NCBI RefSeq assembly: GCF_003515075.1
Contig: NZ_QWLV01000006.1
Span: 124,001-188,000 of the forward strand
From: Sphingomonas gilva
Lineage (GTDB): Bacteria; Pseudomonadota; Alphaproteobacteria; Sphingomonadales; Sphingomonadaceae
Direction: 5' to 3'
Length of the DNA stretch: 64,000 nt
Shown: one piece after another, positions 8,065-17,124 of the stretch
Numbering within the stretch: position 1 is the first letter of the stretch
How the letters are laid out: every line of letters starts with the position of its first letter
Notes under the pieces: generated by a model
Seen by the model: only the letters and a program-made list of their open reading frames with translations
What the model was told of the DNA's origin: nothing
Database searches by the model: none
Translations under genes and position numbers: made by a program

Positions 8065-9729
8065 TCATCGCCGCTTGCGCGCCTGATCCTCATAGGCCTT
8101 GCGGAATTCCTTGGCGAAGACGTCCATGAATGCTTCGTCCGAACCTTGGGCGACTCCGCCGAATTCGCGCTCATAGGCGGACCATAAAGCCGCGTCGCGG
8201 GCGCCGGGCATGATCTTCGCCAGCAGGCCCTTGTTCTCCGCCCGCGCCTTGATCGCGGTCGGCGAGAAGCGGTCGAGCGTCGCCTTCAATGCCCCCTGCA
8301 TCGCCTTCAGCGTCGCCATCTGGTGCGATTGCAGATCGTAGAAGGCGTCCTCGACCGCACGGCCCGAATCCATGAAGCCGCGTTCGGGCGGGTTGAGCAG
8401 TTGAGCGATCGCCTGTTCGGGGGTGCGCGCGAATTTGATCGGATTGTTGCCGTCGAACTCAAGGCTGGTCGCCTCCGCGCCCATCTGCGACTTGGCGCGC
8501 GCGCGCGCCTCGACCATCACCACCAGCCCGGCGATCAGCTTGCGGAACAGCCCGCCCGCGCGCGCCAGCGTCTCGGGCGACATCTCCTTCAGTTGATCGC
8601 GCGTGATGCCCGCGCCGGCGATGAAGGTTTCGAGCGCCTGCGCGGACGAAGCCGCCGGCGCGGGTGCAGGCGCCGGAGCGGGACGGGCAGCCGCCGGAGG
8701 AGGAGGAGGAGCGGCCGGCGCGGCGCGCGGCGCGCTGGTCCGCTCGGGCGGTTTCGCCGCCCAGCTTTCGTTGGCTGATGGCGCGGGCGCACCCGCGGGC
8801 GGCGCGCCCCAGCCGTCGTCGAACTTGCTCATCTGCGGCTGTGCTGTGGGCAGCGCCTCGCGCGCCTGCGGCTTGTTGAGCCCCAGCGGATCGGCCGGCG
8901 TCTCGATCGGCTGGCCGAAGCCGCCGCGCGCCCAATCGACCACATTGCCTTCGGATATCTTGCCCCAGATATCGTCGGGGCTGGGCGGCGGCGCGCGATC
9001 GGGCGCGGCGCTGGACCAGCCGGACGCCGGATCGGGCGCGGGCATCTGCTCTTCCCAGGTCGAGCGCACCGGCGGCTCGGGCGCGCGCTGCGCCGGCGAC
9101 CAGCCTGCGCCGGAGACCGACGGCGCGGCCGCCGCGCCGCCTTCATGCGCACGATGCGCCGCGGGCCGGGCGAGCGAAGGGCCGGTTTGCGGCGCCCAGC
9201 TCTGGCCTCCACCGGATGGAGCGGGCGGCGGTGCGGCCCAGCCGGAACCGCCGCCCGACGGAGCCGCCGGGGGCGTCGCCCATCCGCTCGATGCGGCGGC
9301 CGGCGCCTCGGCGGGCGGTTGCTGCGCGCCGCCATGGCTGTCCCATCCGGTCCAGCCGCTGCTTTGCGCCGCCTGCGCCGCGTCCTGCTCGCGCTCGATC
9401 GCGGCGACCGCTTCGCCCGACAATTCGGCGACGACCTCATATTGGCCGATCAAAAAGACATCGCCCTGGGCAACGCGGCGCGGCTCGGCCATGCGATCGG
9501 GCGCGCCGTTGAGGAAGGTGCCGTTGGTGCTGACGTCGGTCAGCTGGTAATGGCCGTCGCCATAGCCGATCTCGCAGTGGCGTGAGGAGATGTAGTTACG
9601 CGGGTCGGGCAGGCTCCAGTCGCAGGTCGGCGAACGGCCGATCATCGCCCCCCGCCGGTTCAGCACGAACTCGGTCGGCATCCCGTTGTCGAGACGGTCG
9701 AAGTTCCGGATACGAAAGGTAAGCGTCAT
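8065..9729 (-). CDS. tagH: T6SS-associated FHA-domain protein TagH (Fha)
   Basis: 554 aa. An N-terminal FHA domain (about residues 25-100) is recognisable from GRSPTCDWSLPD, ISSRHCEI and TNGTFLNG, the phosphothreonine-recognition signature. A long Pro/Ala/Gly-rich disordered middle of about 250 residues follows, then a helical C-terminal TagH domain of about 190 residues. FHA proteins of this type are phosphorylated by PpkA and promote T6SS assembly. The kinase and phosphatase lie in the neighbouring plus-strand operon. The start codon overlaps the stop of the preceding 190-aa gene as ATGA. Confidence 0.9.
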   Translation of the reverse strand: MTLTFRIRNFDRLDNGMPTEFVLNRRGAMIGRSPTCDWSLPDPRNYISSRHCEIGYGDGHYQLTDVSTNGTFLNGAPDRMAEPRRVAQGDVFLIGQYEVVAELSGEAVAAIEREQDAAQAAQSSGWTGWDSHGGAQQPPAEAPAAASSGWATPPAAPSGGGSGWAAPPPAPSGGGQSWAPQTGPSLARPAAHRAHEGGAAAAPSVSGAGWSPAQRAPEPPVRSTWEEQMPAPDPASGWSSAAPDRAPPPSPDDIWGKISEGNVVDWARGGFGQPIETPADPLGLNKPQAREALPTAQPQMSKFDDGWGAPPAGAPAPSANESWAAKPPERTSAPRAAPAAPPPPPAAARPAPAPAPAPAASSAQALETFIAGAGITRDQLKEMSPETLARAGGLFRKLIAGLVVMVEARARAKSQMGAEATSLEFDGNNPIKFARTPEQAIAQLLNPPERGFMDSGRAVEDAFYDLQSHQMATLKAMQGALKATLDRFSPTAIKARAENKGLLAKIMPGARDAALWSAYEREFGGVAQGSDEAFMDVFAKEFRKAYEDQARKRR

Positions 9730-10298
9730 CTCGCCGTAAGCGCGTCCATCCCATTGGATGCGACGGCTTCGCCCAGATCGAGCGCGCGATCAAGCACCTC
9801 GTCCGGATTGTCGCTGCGGAAGGCGGCCGCCAGCACCGCCGCGCCCGCGAAGGTGCCGCTCGATTCGGGCGGCGGCAGCACCGGCGGAAGATCGGGCATC
9901 GAGATCGATCCGCCGGAAAAAAACACGGCGAGCGCGAGCAGGCGCTCGGGCGCGCGGTCGCCCGCCGCCTCCGCCGCCTCGAACGCCGCGCGCCGCCGCG
10001 CGTCGTCCGGATCGCCGAGCCAGCGCAGCGCGAAATCGAGCGCCTGGCGGTCGCGCGCCGGCAGCCGGCGGTCGAGCGCCTCGCGTTCCAGGACATGGCC
10101 GGCCCAGGCGATGCTTTCGAAGCGGGGCAGGGCGAGCGCGAGGAACTTCACCGCCTCCGCGCGCTGCTCGGCGCCGCGGATCGAAGCGAAATGCGTGACC
10201 GGGGTCACCGCCGGTTCGGGCAGCTCGGCCTCCTCGACGCGCATCAGCTGCACGACCTGGCGGGCCTCGGTGAACTTGCAGAGCATCCATTCGGTCAT
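9726..10298 (-). CDS. Unknown T6SS-associated protein between vgrG and tagH
   Basis: 190 aa, rich in Ala, Arg, Glu and Leu and probably all helical, with no signal peptide or membrane segment. Similar small proteins (possibly DUF6931; identification uncertain) are found beside vgrG in other proteobacteria. It starts 9 bases after the vgrG stop and overlaps tagH by 4 bases. The tight vgrG linkage suggests a role in loading VgrG or in binding the FHA protein, but nothing in the sequence gives a biochemical activity. The C-terminal part contains SDNPDEVLDRALDLGEAVASN, a helical-repeat-like stretch. Confidence 0.8.
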   Translation of the reverse strand: MTEWMLCKFTEARQVVQLMRVEEAELPEPAVTPVTHFASIRGAEQRAEAVKFLALALPRFESIAWAGHVLEREALDRRLPARDRQALDFALRWLGDPDDARRRAAFEAAEAAGDRAPERLLALAVFFSGGSISMPDLPPVLPPPESSGTFAGAAVLAAAFRSDNPDEVLDRALDLGEAVASNGMDALTAR

Positions 10299-10307
10299 GC
10301 GTCGGGC

Positions 10308-12401
10308 CTAGTTGATCATCGTGATGGCGCCCTTGACGGTCATCATCGCACTGCCTTGGGTGGTGGTCATCGCGCCCTTCACCTCGTTCATCGTCTGGGC
10401 CTCGCTTTTGACCATCATGCCCTTGATGGTGACGCCCATCTGATCGATCTTGATCGAGTTCTGGCCGACCTTGAGCTCAATCGACTGCATCGCCTCCATC
10501 TCGATCTTGCCCATCGCGGCCTTTACCGTGATGTTGCCCATCTTCACGTTGAGCGCATCGTTGCCCATCTCAAGCGTTGCGGTGCGATTGCCCTTTTTGA
10601 TCGTCGTGGTGCGGTTTCCTTCGCTGATGATCTCGGTCTCGTTCCCGGTCAGCGTGTAATCGCGTTTGCCCAGGATCTCGACCTTCTCGTCCTTCTCGAC
10701 CTTCTCGGTGCGGTTGCGGCCGACGAAGATCGTCTGGTCCTGCCCGACCTTGTGGGTCTCGTCCATGCGCACGCGCACGTTGAGCAGGCGGTTGGCGTGG
10801 AGATAGACTTCCTCCTGGCCCGCCTTGTCCTCGAAGCGCAGTTCGTTGGATTCGACGGCGGGCTTGTCCCTGATGCCGGGATGGTCGTCGCCGACGGCCT
10901 TCGCCTCGCCGATCGCGGCCGGCTGGCCAACCGTCTTGGACCGCCAGGTGGCGATCGTGCGGTGATCGGGCAGCTTGTAGAGCGGCATATGCTCGGCGTT
11001 GAACACGCGGCCGACGACGATCGGGCGATCGGGATCGCCGCCCAGGAAATCGATCAGCACCTCATGCCCGACGCGCGGCAGGATGAGGTTGCCCAGGCCG
11101 CCGGTCTGCGACACGCGGATCCAGCAGCTGGTCTTGTCGTCCTTCTTGCCCAGCCGGTCCCAGTGGAACTGCACCTTCACCCGGCCATATTCGTCGGTGT
11201 AGATCACCTCGCCCGGCGGGCCGGTGACGATCGCCGATTCGAGGCCGCGCACCACCGGGCGCGGGGTGCGCTGCTGCGGACGGAACGGCGTGGCGGCGGG
11301 AATCGCTTCGAACGCCACGTCCAGCCCATGCGCCGCGTCCATCGAATCGCCGCTGCGATAGGTTTCGGACACGATCGTATGCTGGGTCGATGTGATCAGA
11401 TAGTCGTCATCGAAGCGGTCGTTCTCGTGATCGATCTTGACCTTGAAGCCGGCGGTCAGTCCCAGCGACTGGCTCATCCCCGTATAGGTCGCCTGATCGA
11501 CGCGCGATGCGTACAGCGCAGATAGGGTGTTGGCGTCCGCCAGCGTCTCGCTTTCCATCGGCTCGCCGAGCACGACGCGTGACGCGCCCATATAGACTTC
11601 CGCCTTGTCGCACGGATTGCCCGAACGCTCCGCCGCCCGGTTGATCGGCTTCTGCGGCCGGCGGAAGTCCCAGTCCCGCATCGTCACCTTGCCGCGCGCC
11701 GCGGTACGCAGGCGCTCCATCCACAGCGTCACGAAGGGGGTCGCCGTCTCGTTGTCGGCGAGCGCGCCGACCATCGATTGCGAATAGGCATTGTAGGTCA
11801 GCATGTCCGGCGCGCCCTTGGCGTGGCTGCCGGGGCCCTCGCACAACACCATCTGATGGCGGTTGTCCTCATGGACGAAGTAGTAATAGATTCCTTCCTC
11901 TTCCATTATCCGCGAGGCGAAATCGAAGTCGCTTTCGCCATATTGGACGCAATAAGTCCGCTTGATGCGCTTGCTCGTGAGCTTGCTGAAATCGACGTCG
12001 GGCTGGCCGGCGAGGCGGAAGATGTCCTCCAGAATCTGCTTGGCGTTCTTTTCCTGGAAGATGCGGTATTCCAGGTTCGCGTCCATGAAGTAGGTCCAGG
12101 GGCGCACGGTCAGGCGATAGCGCCAGCCGGCCTTCGCCTCGCCGACGAACATGCCCTCGATGATGTACCCGTGCACCCGCCGGACGATTTCGCCGCCCTG
12201 TTCGACCTTGACCTTGATCACCTTGCCCAGGTGCGGCCTGAGATCGAGTTCGCCATGCTCGGAGAGGATGTCGACCGAGATCTCGAACGGCTCGCTCAAC
12301 GCCTCGCGGATGACCACGCGCTCCAGCACGACCTGTTCGTCGCCCAGATCGACGACCATGGTCGTCTGCCGGTCGGTTGTTACACCCAGACCCGGTGCCA
12401 T
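10308..12401 (-). CDS. vgrG: T6SS spike protein VgrG (TssI)
   Basis: 697 aa from the ATG at 12401, which has GGGGGAAG ahead of it; an upstream in-frame codon at 12437 lacks this. The N-terminal gp27-like region is followed by the gp5 OB-fold part (YTDEYGRVKVQFHWDR, SCWIRVSQTGG, VGHEVLIDFLGGDPDRPIVVGRVFN). A C-terminal beta-helix needle is built of short repeats such as GNRTTTIKKGNRTATLEMGN. No extra effector domain is appended, so cargo must bind non-covalently. VgrG tips the Hcp tube and is expelled with it. The gene heads a four-gene minus-strand operon inside the otherwise plus-strand T6SS cluster. Confidence 0.95.
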   Translation of the reverse strand: MAPGLGVTTDRQTTMVVDLGDEQVVLERVVIREALSEPFEISVDILSEHGELDLRPHLGKVIKVKVEQGGEIVRRVHGYIIEGMFVGEAKAGWRYRLTVRPWTYFMDANLEYRIFQEKNAKQILEDIFRLAGQPDVDFSKLTSKRIKRTYCVQYGESDFDFASRIMEEEGIYYYFVHEDNRHQMVLCEGPGSHAKGAPDMLTYNAYSQSMVGALADNETATPFVTLWMERLRTAARGKVTMRDWDFRRPQKPINRAAERSGNPCDKAEVYMGASRVVLGEPMESETLADANTLSALYASRVDQATYTGMSQSLGLTAGFKVKIDHENDRFDDDYLITSTQHTIVSETYRSGDSMDAAHGLDVAFEAIPAATPFRPQQRTPRPVVRGLESAIVTGPPGEVIYTDEYGRVKVQFHWDRLGKKDDKTSCWIRVSQTGGLGNLILPRVGHEVLIDFLGGDPDRPIVVGRVFNAEHMPLYKLPDHRTIATWRSKTVGQPAAIGEAKAVGDDHPGIRDKPAVESNELRFEDKAGQEEVYLHANRLLNVRVRMDETHKVGQDQTIFVGRNRTEKVEKDEKVEILGKRDYTLTGNETEIISEGNRTTTIKKGNRTATLEMGNDALNVKMGNITVKAAMGKIEMEAMQSIELKVGQNSIKIDQMGVTIKGMMVKSEAQTMNEVKGAMTTTQGSAMMTVKGAITMIN

Positions 12402-12533
12402 TTTCCCGCTTCCCCCAAAACAGCCGCGCGTCAACAACGCGCTATCGAACGCTACCGATCATATAGCAGCATCTTGGTGGCGCAATAAAGGACTGCGGTT
12501 AACTGTGCTCTGGCCTTGCGGCTAAAGTCGAAA

Positions 12534-12561
12534 TTGCTTATGAACTAGCTATTCCTAATAC
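12534..12561 (+). promoter_or_regulatory. Possible promoter for the OmpA-like gene
   Basis: TTGCTT, a 16-base spacer and TAATAC lie 28 bases before the ATG at 12589, inside the 187-base divergent region between vgrG and the OmpA-like gene. The -35 is weak and the -10 matches 5 of 6. This is the only obvious sigma-70-like pair in the region. Confidence 0.3.
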
Positions 12562-12588
12562 GGCCGATCTTGCGCTAGGGGGTTTGAA

Positions 12589-13341
12589 ATGCGTGGTTTC
12601 GTCTATTTCGCGGCACTTGCGACGGCAGCGACTCTGCCCGGCGCAGTGATGGCGCAGGAACGCAGCAGCGTCGACGAGTATCTGTGCACCTTCGCGGGCA
12701 AGTGCGGCGAGGCTGCCCAGGAAGAGGAAGTGAAGGCGGCACCGGCGACCAAGGGCTTCTCGCTCGCGCGTCGCCCGCAGGAGACGGCGCCCGCGCCGGA
12801 CACCAAGGGATTCGCGCTCGCCAAGCCCAAGGCCAAGCCGCAATCGGCGCCAGCGCCGGACACGCGCGGCTTCGCGTTGCGGCGCGCCGAAGCGGCCAAG
12901 CCGGCGGCGAAGCCCGCCGCGGCGCGCGCCGCGCCTGCGCGGGCGCGGCCCGCTCGCGCCGCCGCGGCGACGCCGCGCGCAACGCCGGCCGCGCGCGCGA
13001 CCGGCGCGCGCGCCGATCTGATGCTGAGCTTCGAGCTCAATTCGGCGGAGATGACCGCGGGCGCCAAGGACCGCGCCAAGGTGTTCGCCCAGGCGCTCAA
13101 CACGCCCGAGCTCAGGAACAGCCGCTTCCTGATCGAAGGGCATACCGATTCGGTCGGCGGCCGTGCGGCCAATCGCGAGCTTTCGCAGCGGCGGGCGCAG
13201 TCCGTGGCGGATTTCCTGGTCGCCCAGGGAGTCGATCGCAGCCGGCTCGAGGTGCAGGGCTTCGGCTATGACCAGCCGCTGCCGGGCAAGCCCGCCAGCG
13301 CGGATGAGAATCGTCGGGTAGAGGCCGCGCTGATTTCCTGA
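12589..13341 (+). CDS. Exported OmpA-family protein of the T6SS cluster
   Basis: 250 aa. An N-terminal signal peptide (about residues 1-22, cleavage after VMAQ) is followed by a linker with three copies of a GF-x-L unit: TKGFSLARR, DTKGFALAK and DTRGFALRR. An Ala/Pro/Arg-rich stretch comes next, then a C-terminal OmpA peptidoglycan-binding domain (LIEGHTDSVGGRAANRELSQ and ADENRRVEAALIS). It is divergent from vgrG and 63 bases before tssA. A free periplasmic peptidoglycan-binding protein could help anchor the T6SS membrane complex. TssL here also carries an OmpA domain, so the system has two. SD AGGGGG precedes the ATG. Confidence 0.88.
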   Translation: MRGFVYFAALATAATLPGAVMAQERSSVDEYLCTFAGKCGEAAQEEEVKAAPATKGFSLARRPQETAPAPDTKGFALAKPKAKPQSAPAPDTRGFALRRAEAAKPAAKPAAARAAPARARPARAAAATPRATPAARATGARADLMLSFELNSAEMTAGAKDRAKVFAQALNTPELRNSRFLIEGHTDSVGGRAANRELSQRRAQSVADFLVAQGVDRSRLEVQGFGYDQPLPGKPASADENRRVEAALIS

Positions 13342-13404
13342 GCGTCGCCAGTCACGCCAGGGGGAATTGGTGAGACTTTCAACTGATAAGTACGGGGTTC
13401 GCTG

Positions 13405-14400
13405 ATGGACCTCGAAACTCTGCTTGCGCCGGTTTCGGACGAATCGCCCGCCGGGGAGGATCTGTCCTACGACAATGAGCGCCAGGTCATCGAACAGGCG
13501 TTCGATGTTCCCGCCGATTCGCCCGAGCAGCCCGACTGGCGCGAGACGATCAAGCTGATCGCCGCGCAGTCGGAGCGGACCAAGGATGTCTGGCTGGCGA
13601 TCTACCTCGCCCGCGCCGGGGCGCGCCAGGGGCGGCTCGAGACGGTCGAGGCCGGCGCGCAGATGCTCGCCGGACTGTTCGAGCGCTATTGGGACAGCGT
13701 GCACCCGACGCTCGACGAGCTCGGCTTCCAGGGGCGCAAGGGGCCCTGCGAGTCGCTCACCAAGATCTCTGAGTTCCTGGGCCCGCTCAAGCGCGTGGTG
13801 CTGATCGAGCACCCCCGGCTCGGCGTCTATTCGGGCGCCGACCTTGAACGGTTCGCGAGCGAAGGCGAGGGGGCCGACGGCTACGGCATGTTCCGCGCGG
13901 CGATCGCCGAAGCGGACACGGCCGATCTGCAGGCGGCGATCGACCGGCTCGATTCGATCCGCGACGGCATCCGCCGCGCGGACGCCGTGCTGACCGCCAA
14001 TGCCGAAGGCGACACCGGCACCAACTTCCAGCCGACCTACGAAGCGATCGAGGCGATTCGCAGCGCGCTCGCGCCCTATGCGGGCATTGCCGCGGAGGAA
14101 CCCGAGTCGCCGGGCGCGGATTTCGACTCCGGCGCCGTCGCGTCCTCGGGCGGAGGCGGTCCGCGCATCGGCGGGCGAGTCGATTCCCGCGACGATGTGA
14201 TCACCGCGCTCGATGCGATCGGCGACTATTATCGCCGGCGCGAGCCGAGCAGTCCCATTCTGGCGCTGATCCAGCGGGCAAGAAGCTGGGTAAACATGGA
14301 TTTCATGGCGGTGCTGGAGGATATTGCGCCCGAAAGCACGACCGACGCCAAGCGTGTATTGTGGACGAAGGCGGAGCGTGACGCGCAATCGGGATATTGA
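13405..14400 (+). CDS. tssA: T6SS baseplate/cap protein TssA
   Basis: 331 aa, with the ImpA N-terminal domain: DLETLLAPVSDESPAGEDLSYD, VWLAIYLARA and the conserved GPCESLTKISEF region. TssA proteins prime assembly of the baseplate and sheath. This is the short class with a helical C-terminal half (SRDDVITALDAIGDYYRRREPSSP and an RARSWVNMDFMAVLEDI motif near the end, typical of ImpA). It leads the plus-strand block tssA-tssB-tssC-hcp-tagJ-tssE-tssF-tssG-tssH. A gap of 90 bases separates it from tssB. Confidence 0.93.
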   Translation: MDLETLLAPVSDESPAGEDLSYDNERQVIEQAFDVPADSPEQPDWRETIKLIAAQSERTKDVWLAIYLARAGARQGRLETVEAGAQMLAGLFERYWDSVHPTLDELGFQGRKGPCESLTKISEFLGPLKRVVLIEHPRLGVYSGADLERFASEGEGADGYGMFRAAIAEADTADLQAAIDRLDSIRDGIRRADAVLTANAEGDTGTNFQPTYEAIEAIRSALAPYAGIAAEEPESPGADFDSGAVASSGGGGPRIGGRVDSRDDVITALDAIGDYYRRREPSSPILALIQRARSWVNMDFMAVLEDIAPESTTDAKRVLWTKAERDAQSGY

Positions 14401-14490
14401 TATCATCTACAGGTCGTCTATCGTGGCGAAGGTGGGTTAAAGTCCGGCAACGCTATAGCTGGCGTTTGCGGAAATACGGGGGAAGCGGCG

Positions 14491-15030
14491 ATGGTTGCCA
14501 AGAGCGGGCAGAAGTTCATCAAGCAGAACCGGGCGCCGCGCGTCCATATCGAATATGAGGTGGAGACCTATGGCTCGCGCCAAAAGGTCGAGCTTCCTTT
14601 CGTCATGGGCGTGCTCTCGGATCTTTCGGGCAAGAGCCTGGTCGAGAAGAAGGCGCCCGACAAGCGCGACTTCGTCGAATTCGACATGGACAATTTCGAT
14701 CAGCGGATGGAGGCGATCGCGCCGCGCGCGGCCTTCAACGTGGACAATACGCTGTCCGGCGAAGGCAAGCTGGGGGTCGACCTGACCTTCACCAACATGC
14801 AGTCCTTCTCGCCGGGCGAGGTGGCGAAGAACGTGCCCGCGCTCGCGCAGCTGCTCGAGGCGCGGCAGCAGCTCAACGATCTTCTGACATATATGGATGG
14901 CAAGAACGGCGCGCAGGACCTGATCGAGCAGGCGCTCAAGGATCCCGCGTTGCTGCAGGCGCTGTCCTCGGCGCGCGAGCAGGGCGCGGCCGCCGCGCCC
15001 GCCGCGGAAGACGGCGCGACCGAGAACTGA
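14491..15030 (+). CDS. tssB: T6SS contractile sheath small subunit TssB (VipA)
   Basis: 179 aa. The N-terminus KFIKQNRAPRVHIEYEVETY is the typical TssB opening, followed by FVMGVLSDLSGKS. It pairs with TssC in the six-start helical sheath that contracts to drive the Hcp tube. A GGGGAAG SD lies at good spacing before the ATG. The Ala/Glu-rich C-terminal tail (after about residue 160) looks disordered. tssC follows after 26 bases. Confidence 0.97.
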   Translation: MVAKSGQKFIKQNRAPRVHIEYEVETYGSRQKVELPFVMGVLSDLSGKSLVEKKAPDKRDFVEFDMDNFDQRMEAIAPRAAFNVDNTLSGEGKLGVDLTFTNMQSFSPGEVAKNVPALAQLLEARQQLNDLLTYMDGKNGAQDLIEQALKDPALLQALSSAREQGAAAAPAAEDGATEN

Positions 15031-15056
15031 TTTCTCTTTAGGGGGTGGAGACGGAC

Positions 15057-16544
15057 ATGGCTCAGGAAGCGCTTCAGGGGCAGGACGCCCCCCAGGCTGA
15101 AGCGATCGCGCTCGACGATTTTTCGTCGCTGCTGCAAAAGGAATTCAAGCCCGGCGACGATACGCGCAAGTCGCGCATCGAGGACGCCGTGCAGACCCTG
15201 GCGCAGCAGGCGCTCACCAATGCGCAGACGGTGTCGGGCGACGTCTATCAGACGATCGACGCGATGGTGGCGGCGCTCGACCGCAAGCTCAGCGATCAGG
15301 TCAACGCGATCATCCACCATCCCGATTTCAAGCAGCTCGAATCGGCGTGGCGCGGGCTCAACTATCTCGTGATGAACACTTCGACCGGCAAGGATCTCAA
15401 GATCCGCGTCATGAACATGTCGAAGGAGGAATGTCGCAAGATGTTCCGCCAGTATCGCGACGCGGCGTGGGACCAGAGCCCGCTGTTCAAGAAGGTGTAC
15501 GAAAGCGAGTTCGGCCAGCTGGGCGGGCAGCCCTATGGCGCGTTCACCTGCGACTATCAGTTCGATCACTCGGCCCCCGATCTCGAGGTGATGAAGGGCC
15601 TGTCGAAGATCGGCGCCGCCAGCCACGCGCCCTTCATCGCCGGCGCCGCGCCGACGCTGTTCGGCATGTCGAGCTGGACCGAGCTCAGCAATCCGCGCGA
15701 TCTGGGCAAGCTGTTCGACGCGACCGACTATATGGCCTGGCGCACCTTCCGCGCGTCCGAGGATTCGCGCTACATGGCGCTGACCATGCCGCGTTTCCTT
15801 GGCCGTCCGGTCTATGGAGCGAAGTCCGAGCCGGTCGACGAGTTCGACTTCGAAGAGGATATCGGCGGCGATCACGAGAATTATTCGTGGGTCAACGCGT
15901 CCTATGCGATGGCGGTGAGGATCACCGAGGCGTTCAGCAACTATGGCTGGTGCACGCGCATCCGCGGCGTCGAATCGGGCGGCACGGTCGAAGGTCTGCC
16001 AACCGCGACCTTCCCGACCGACGATGGCGGGCTGGACATGAAGTGCCCGACCGAGATCGCCATTTCCGACCGGCGCGAGGCCGAGCTTTCGGCCGCGGGG
16101 CTGATCTCGCTCATCCATCGCAAGAATACCGATCAGGCGACCTTCATCGGCGCGCAGACGCTGCACAAGCCCAAGGCGTTCGAGAATGCGGACGCCACGG
16201 CGAACGCAAACCTGTCGGCGCGTTTGCCCTATATCTTCGCGAGCTGCCGCTTCGCGCATTACCTGAAGTGCATGGTGCGTGATTGGGTGGGCGGCACGCG
16301 TGAGGCGCCGCAGCTCTCGCGCGACCTGTCGGACTGGGTGATGCAGTTCGTCGACGGCGCGCCGGAGATGTCGAGCGAGGAAACCAAGGCCAAGCTTCCG
16401 CTGAAGGACGCCAAGGTCGAGGTCGTGCCGGACGAAGAGAATCCGGGGTACTACAAGGGCAAGTTCATGTTCGTCCCCCACTACCAGCTTGAAGGCATGG
16501 ATGTGGCGCTGAGCATGGTTTCCCGCCTTCCGAAATCCGCCTGA
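15057..16544 (+). CDS. tssC: T6SS contractile sheath large subunit TssC (VipB)
   Basis: 495 aa. Conserved sheath motifs include HHPDFKQLESAWRGLNYLV, GAFTCDYQFDHSAPDLEVM and the C-terminal KGKFMFVPHYQLEGMDVALS. The ATG at 15057 is chosen because the GTG at 15045 lies within the G-rich ribosome-binding site (15041-15050). It forms the sheath with TssB and carries the C-terminal domain used by ClpV recycling systems. The length matches the family. Confidence 0.97.
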   Translation: MAQEALQGQDAPQAEAIALDDFSSLLQKEFKPGDDTRKSRIEDAVQTLAQQALTNAQTVSGDVYQTIDAMVAALDRKLSDQVNAIIHHPDFKQLESAWRGLNYLVMNTSTGKDLKIRVMNMSKEECRKMFRQYRDAAWDQSPLFKKVYESEFGQLGGQPYGAFTCDYQFDHSAPDLEVMKGLSKIGAASHAPFIAGAAPTLFGMSSWTELSNPRDLGKLFDATDYMAWRTFRASEDSRYMALTMPRFLGRPVYGAKSEPVDEFDFEEDIGGDHENYSWVNASYAMAVRITEAFSNYGWCTRIRGVESGGTVEGLPTATFPTDDGGLDMKCPTEIAISDRREAELSAAGLISLIHRKNTDQATFIGAQTLHKPKAFENADATANANLSARLPYIFASCRFAHYLKCMVRDWVGGTREAPQLSRDLSDWVMQFVDGAPEMSSEETKAKLPLKDAKVEVVPDEENPGYYKGKFMFVPHYQLEGMDVALSMVSRLPKSA

Positions 16545-16609
16545 TCCGGCGGGCAGTGGTCGCGTAACATAATCGTTTACCCCACAGTTAGTTGGCTCAG
16601 GAGGTACAA

Positions 16610-17101
16610 ATGTCGGTTGATATTTATCTGAAACTGGCCGGAATTCCCGGTGAGTGCGAAAAGCAGGGACATGAGAACGAGATCGAGGTGATGTCGTTCT
16701 CGTTCGGCGCGAACCAGACCGGATCGTTCCACAAGGGCGGTCAGGGCGGCGGCGCCGGCAAGGCGTCGATCAGCGACCTGTCGATCATGAAGGAAGTCGA
16801 CAAGTCCTCGCCGCTGCTGTTCCAGGCATGCGCCACCGGCCGCCACATTCCCGATGCGACGATCTATTCGCAGAAGGCGGGCGGCAACAACACGCCGGTG
16901 ACCTATTACGAGATCAAGATGACCGATCTGATGGTCTCCTCGCACCAGAACAGCGGTTCGGGCGGCGGCGACGCCATCATGGAGACGGTGACGTTCAACT
17001 TCGCGCGTCTCGACTTCGTCTATACCGGCCAGACCAAGGAAGGCGGCAAGGGCGCGCCGGTCAAGGCGTTCTTCGACGTGCGCAAGGCCGAAGCCGGCTG
17101 A
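16610..17101 (+). CDS. hcp: T6SS inner-tube protein Hcp (TssD)
   Basis: 163 aa. MSVDIYLKLAGIPGECEKQG and the EVMSFSFGANQTGS segment are characteristic of Hcp, as is the C-terminal VTFNFARLDFVYTGQ. Hexameric Hcp rings stack into the expelled tube and can chaperone effectors. A perfect AGGAGGT ribosome-binding site 5 bases before the ATG makes this the strongest translation start in the cluster, matching the high amounts of Hcp a tube needs. A TTG at 16592 was not used. Confidence 0.97.
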   Translation: MSVDIYLKLAGIPGECEKQGHENEIEVMSFSFGANQTGSFHKGGQGGGAGKASISDLSIMKEVDKSSPLLFQACATGRHIPDATIYSQKAGGNNTPVTYYEIKMTDLMVSSHQNSGSGGGDAIMETVTFNFARLDFVYTGQTKEGGKGAPVKAFFDVRKAEAG

Positions 17102-17124
17102 TCCGCACGAAGGGGGCCGACGTG

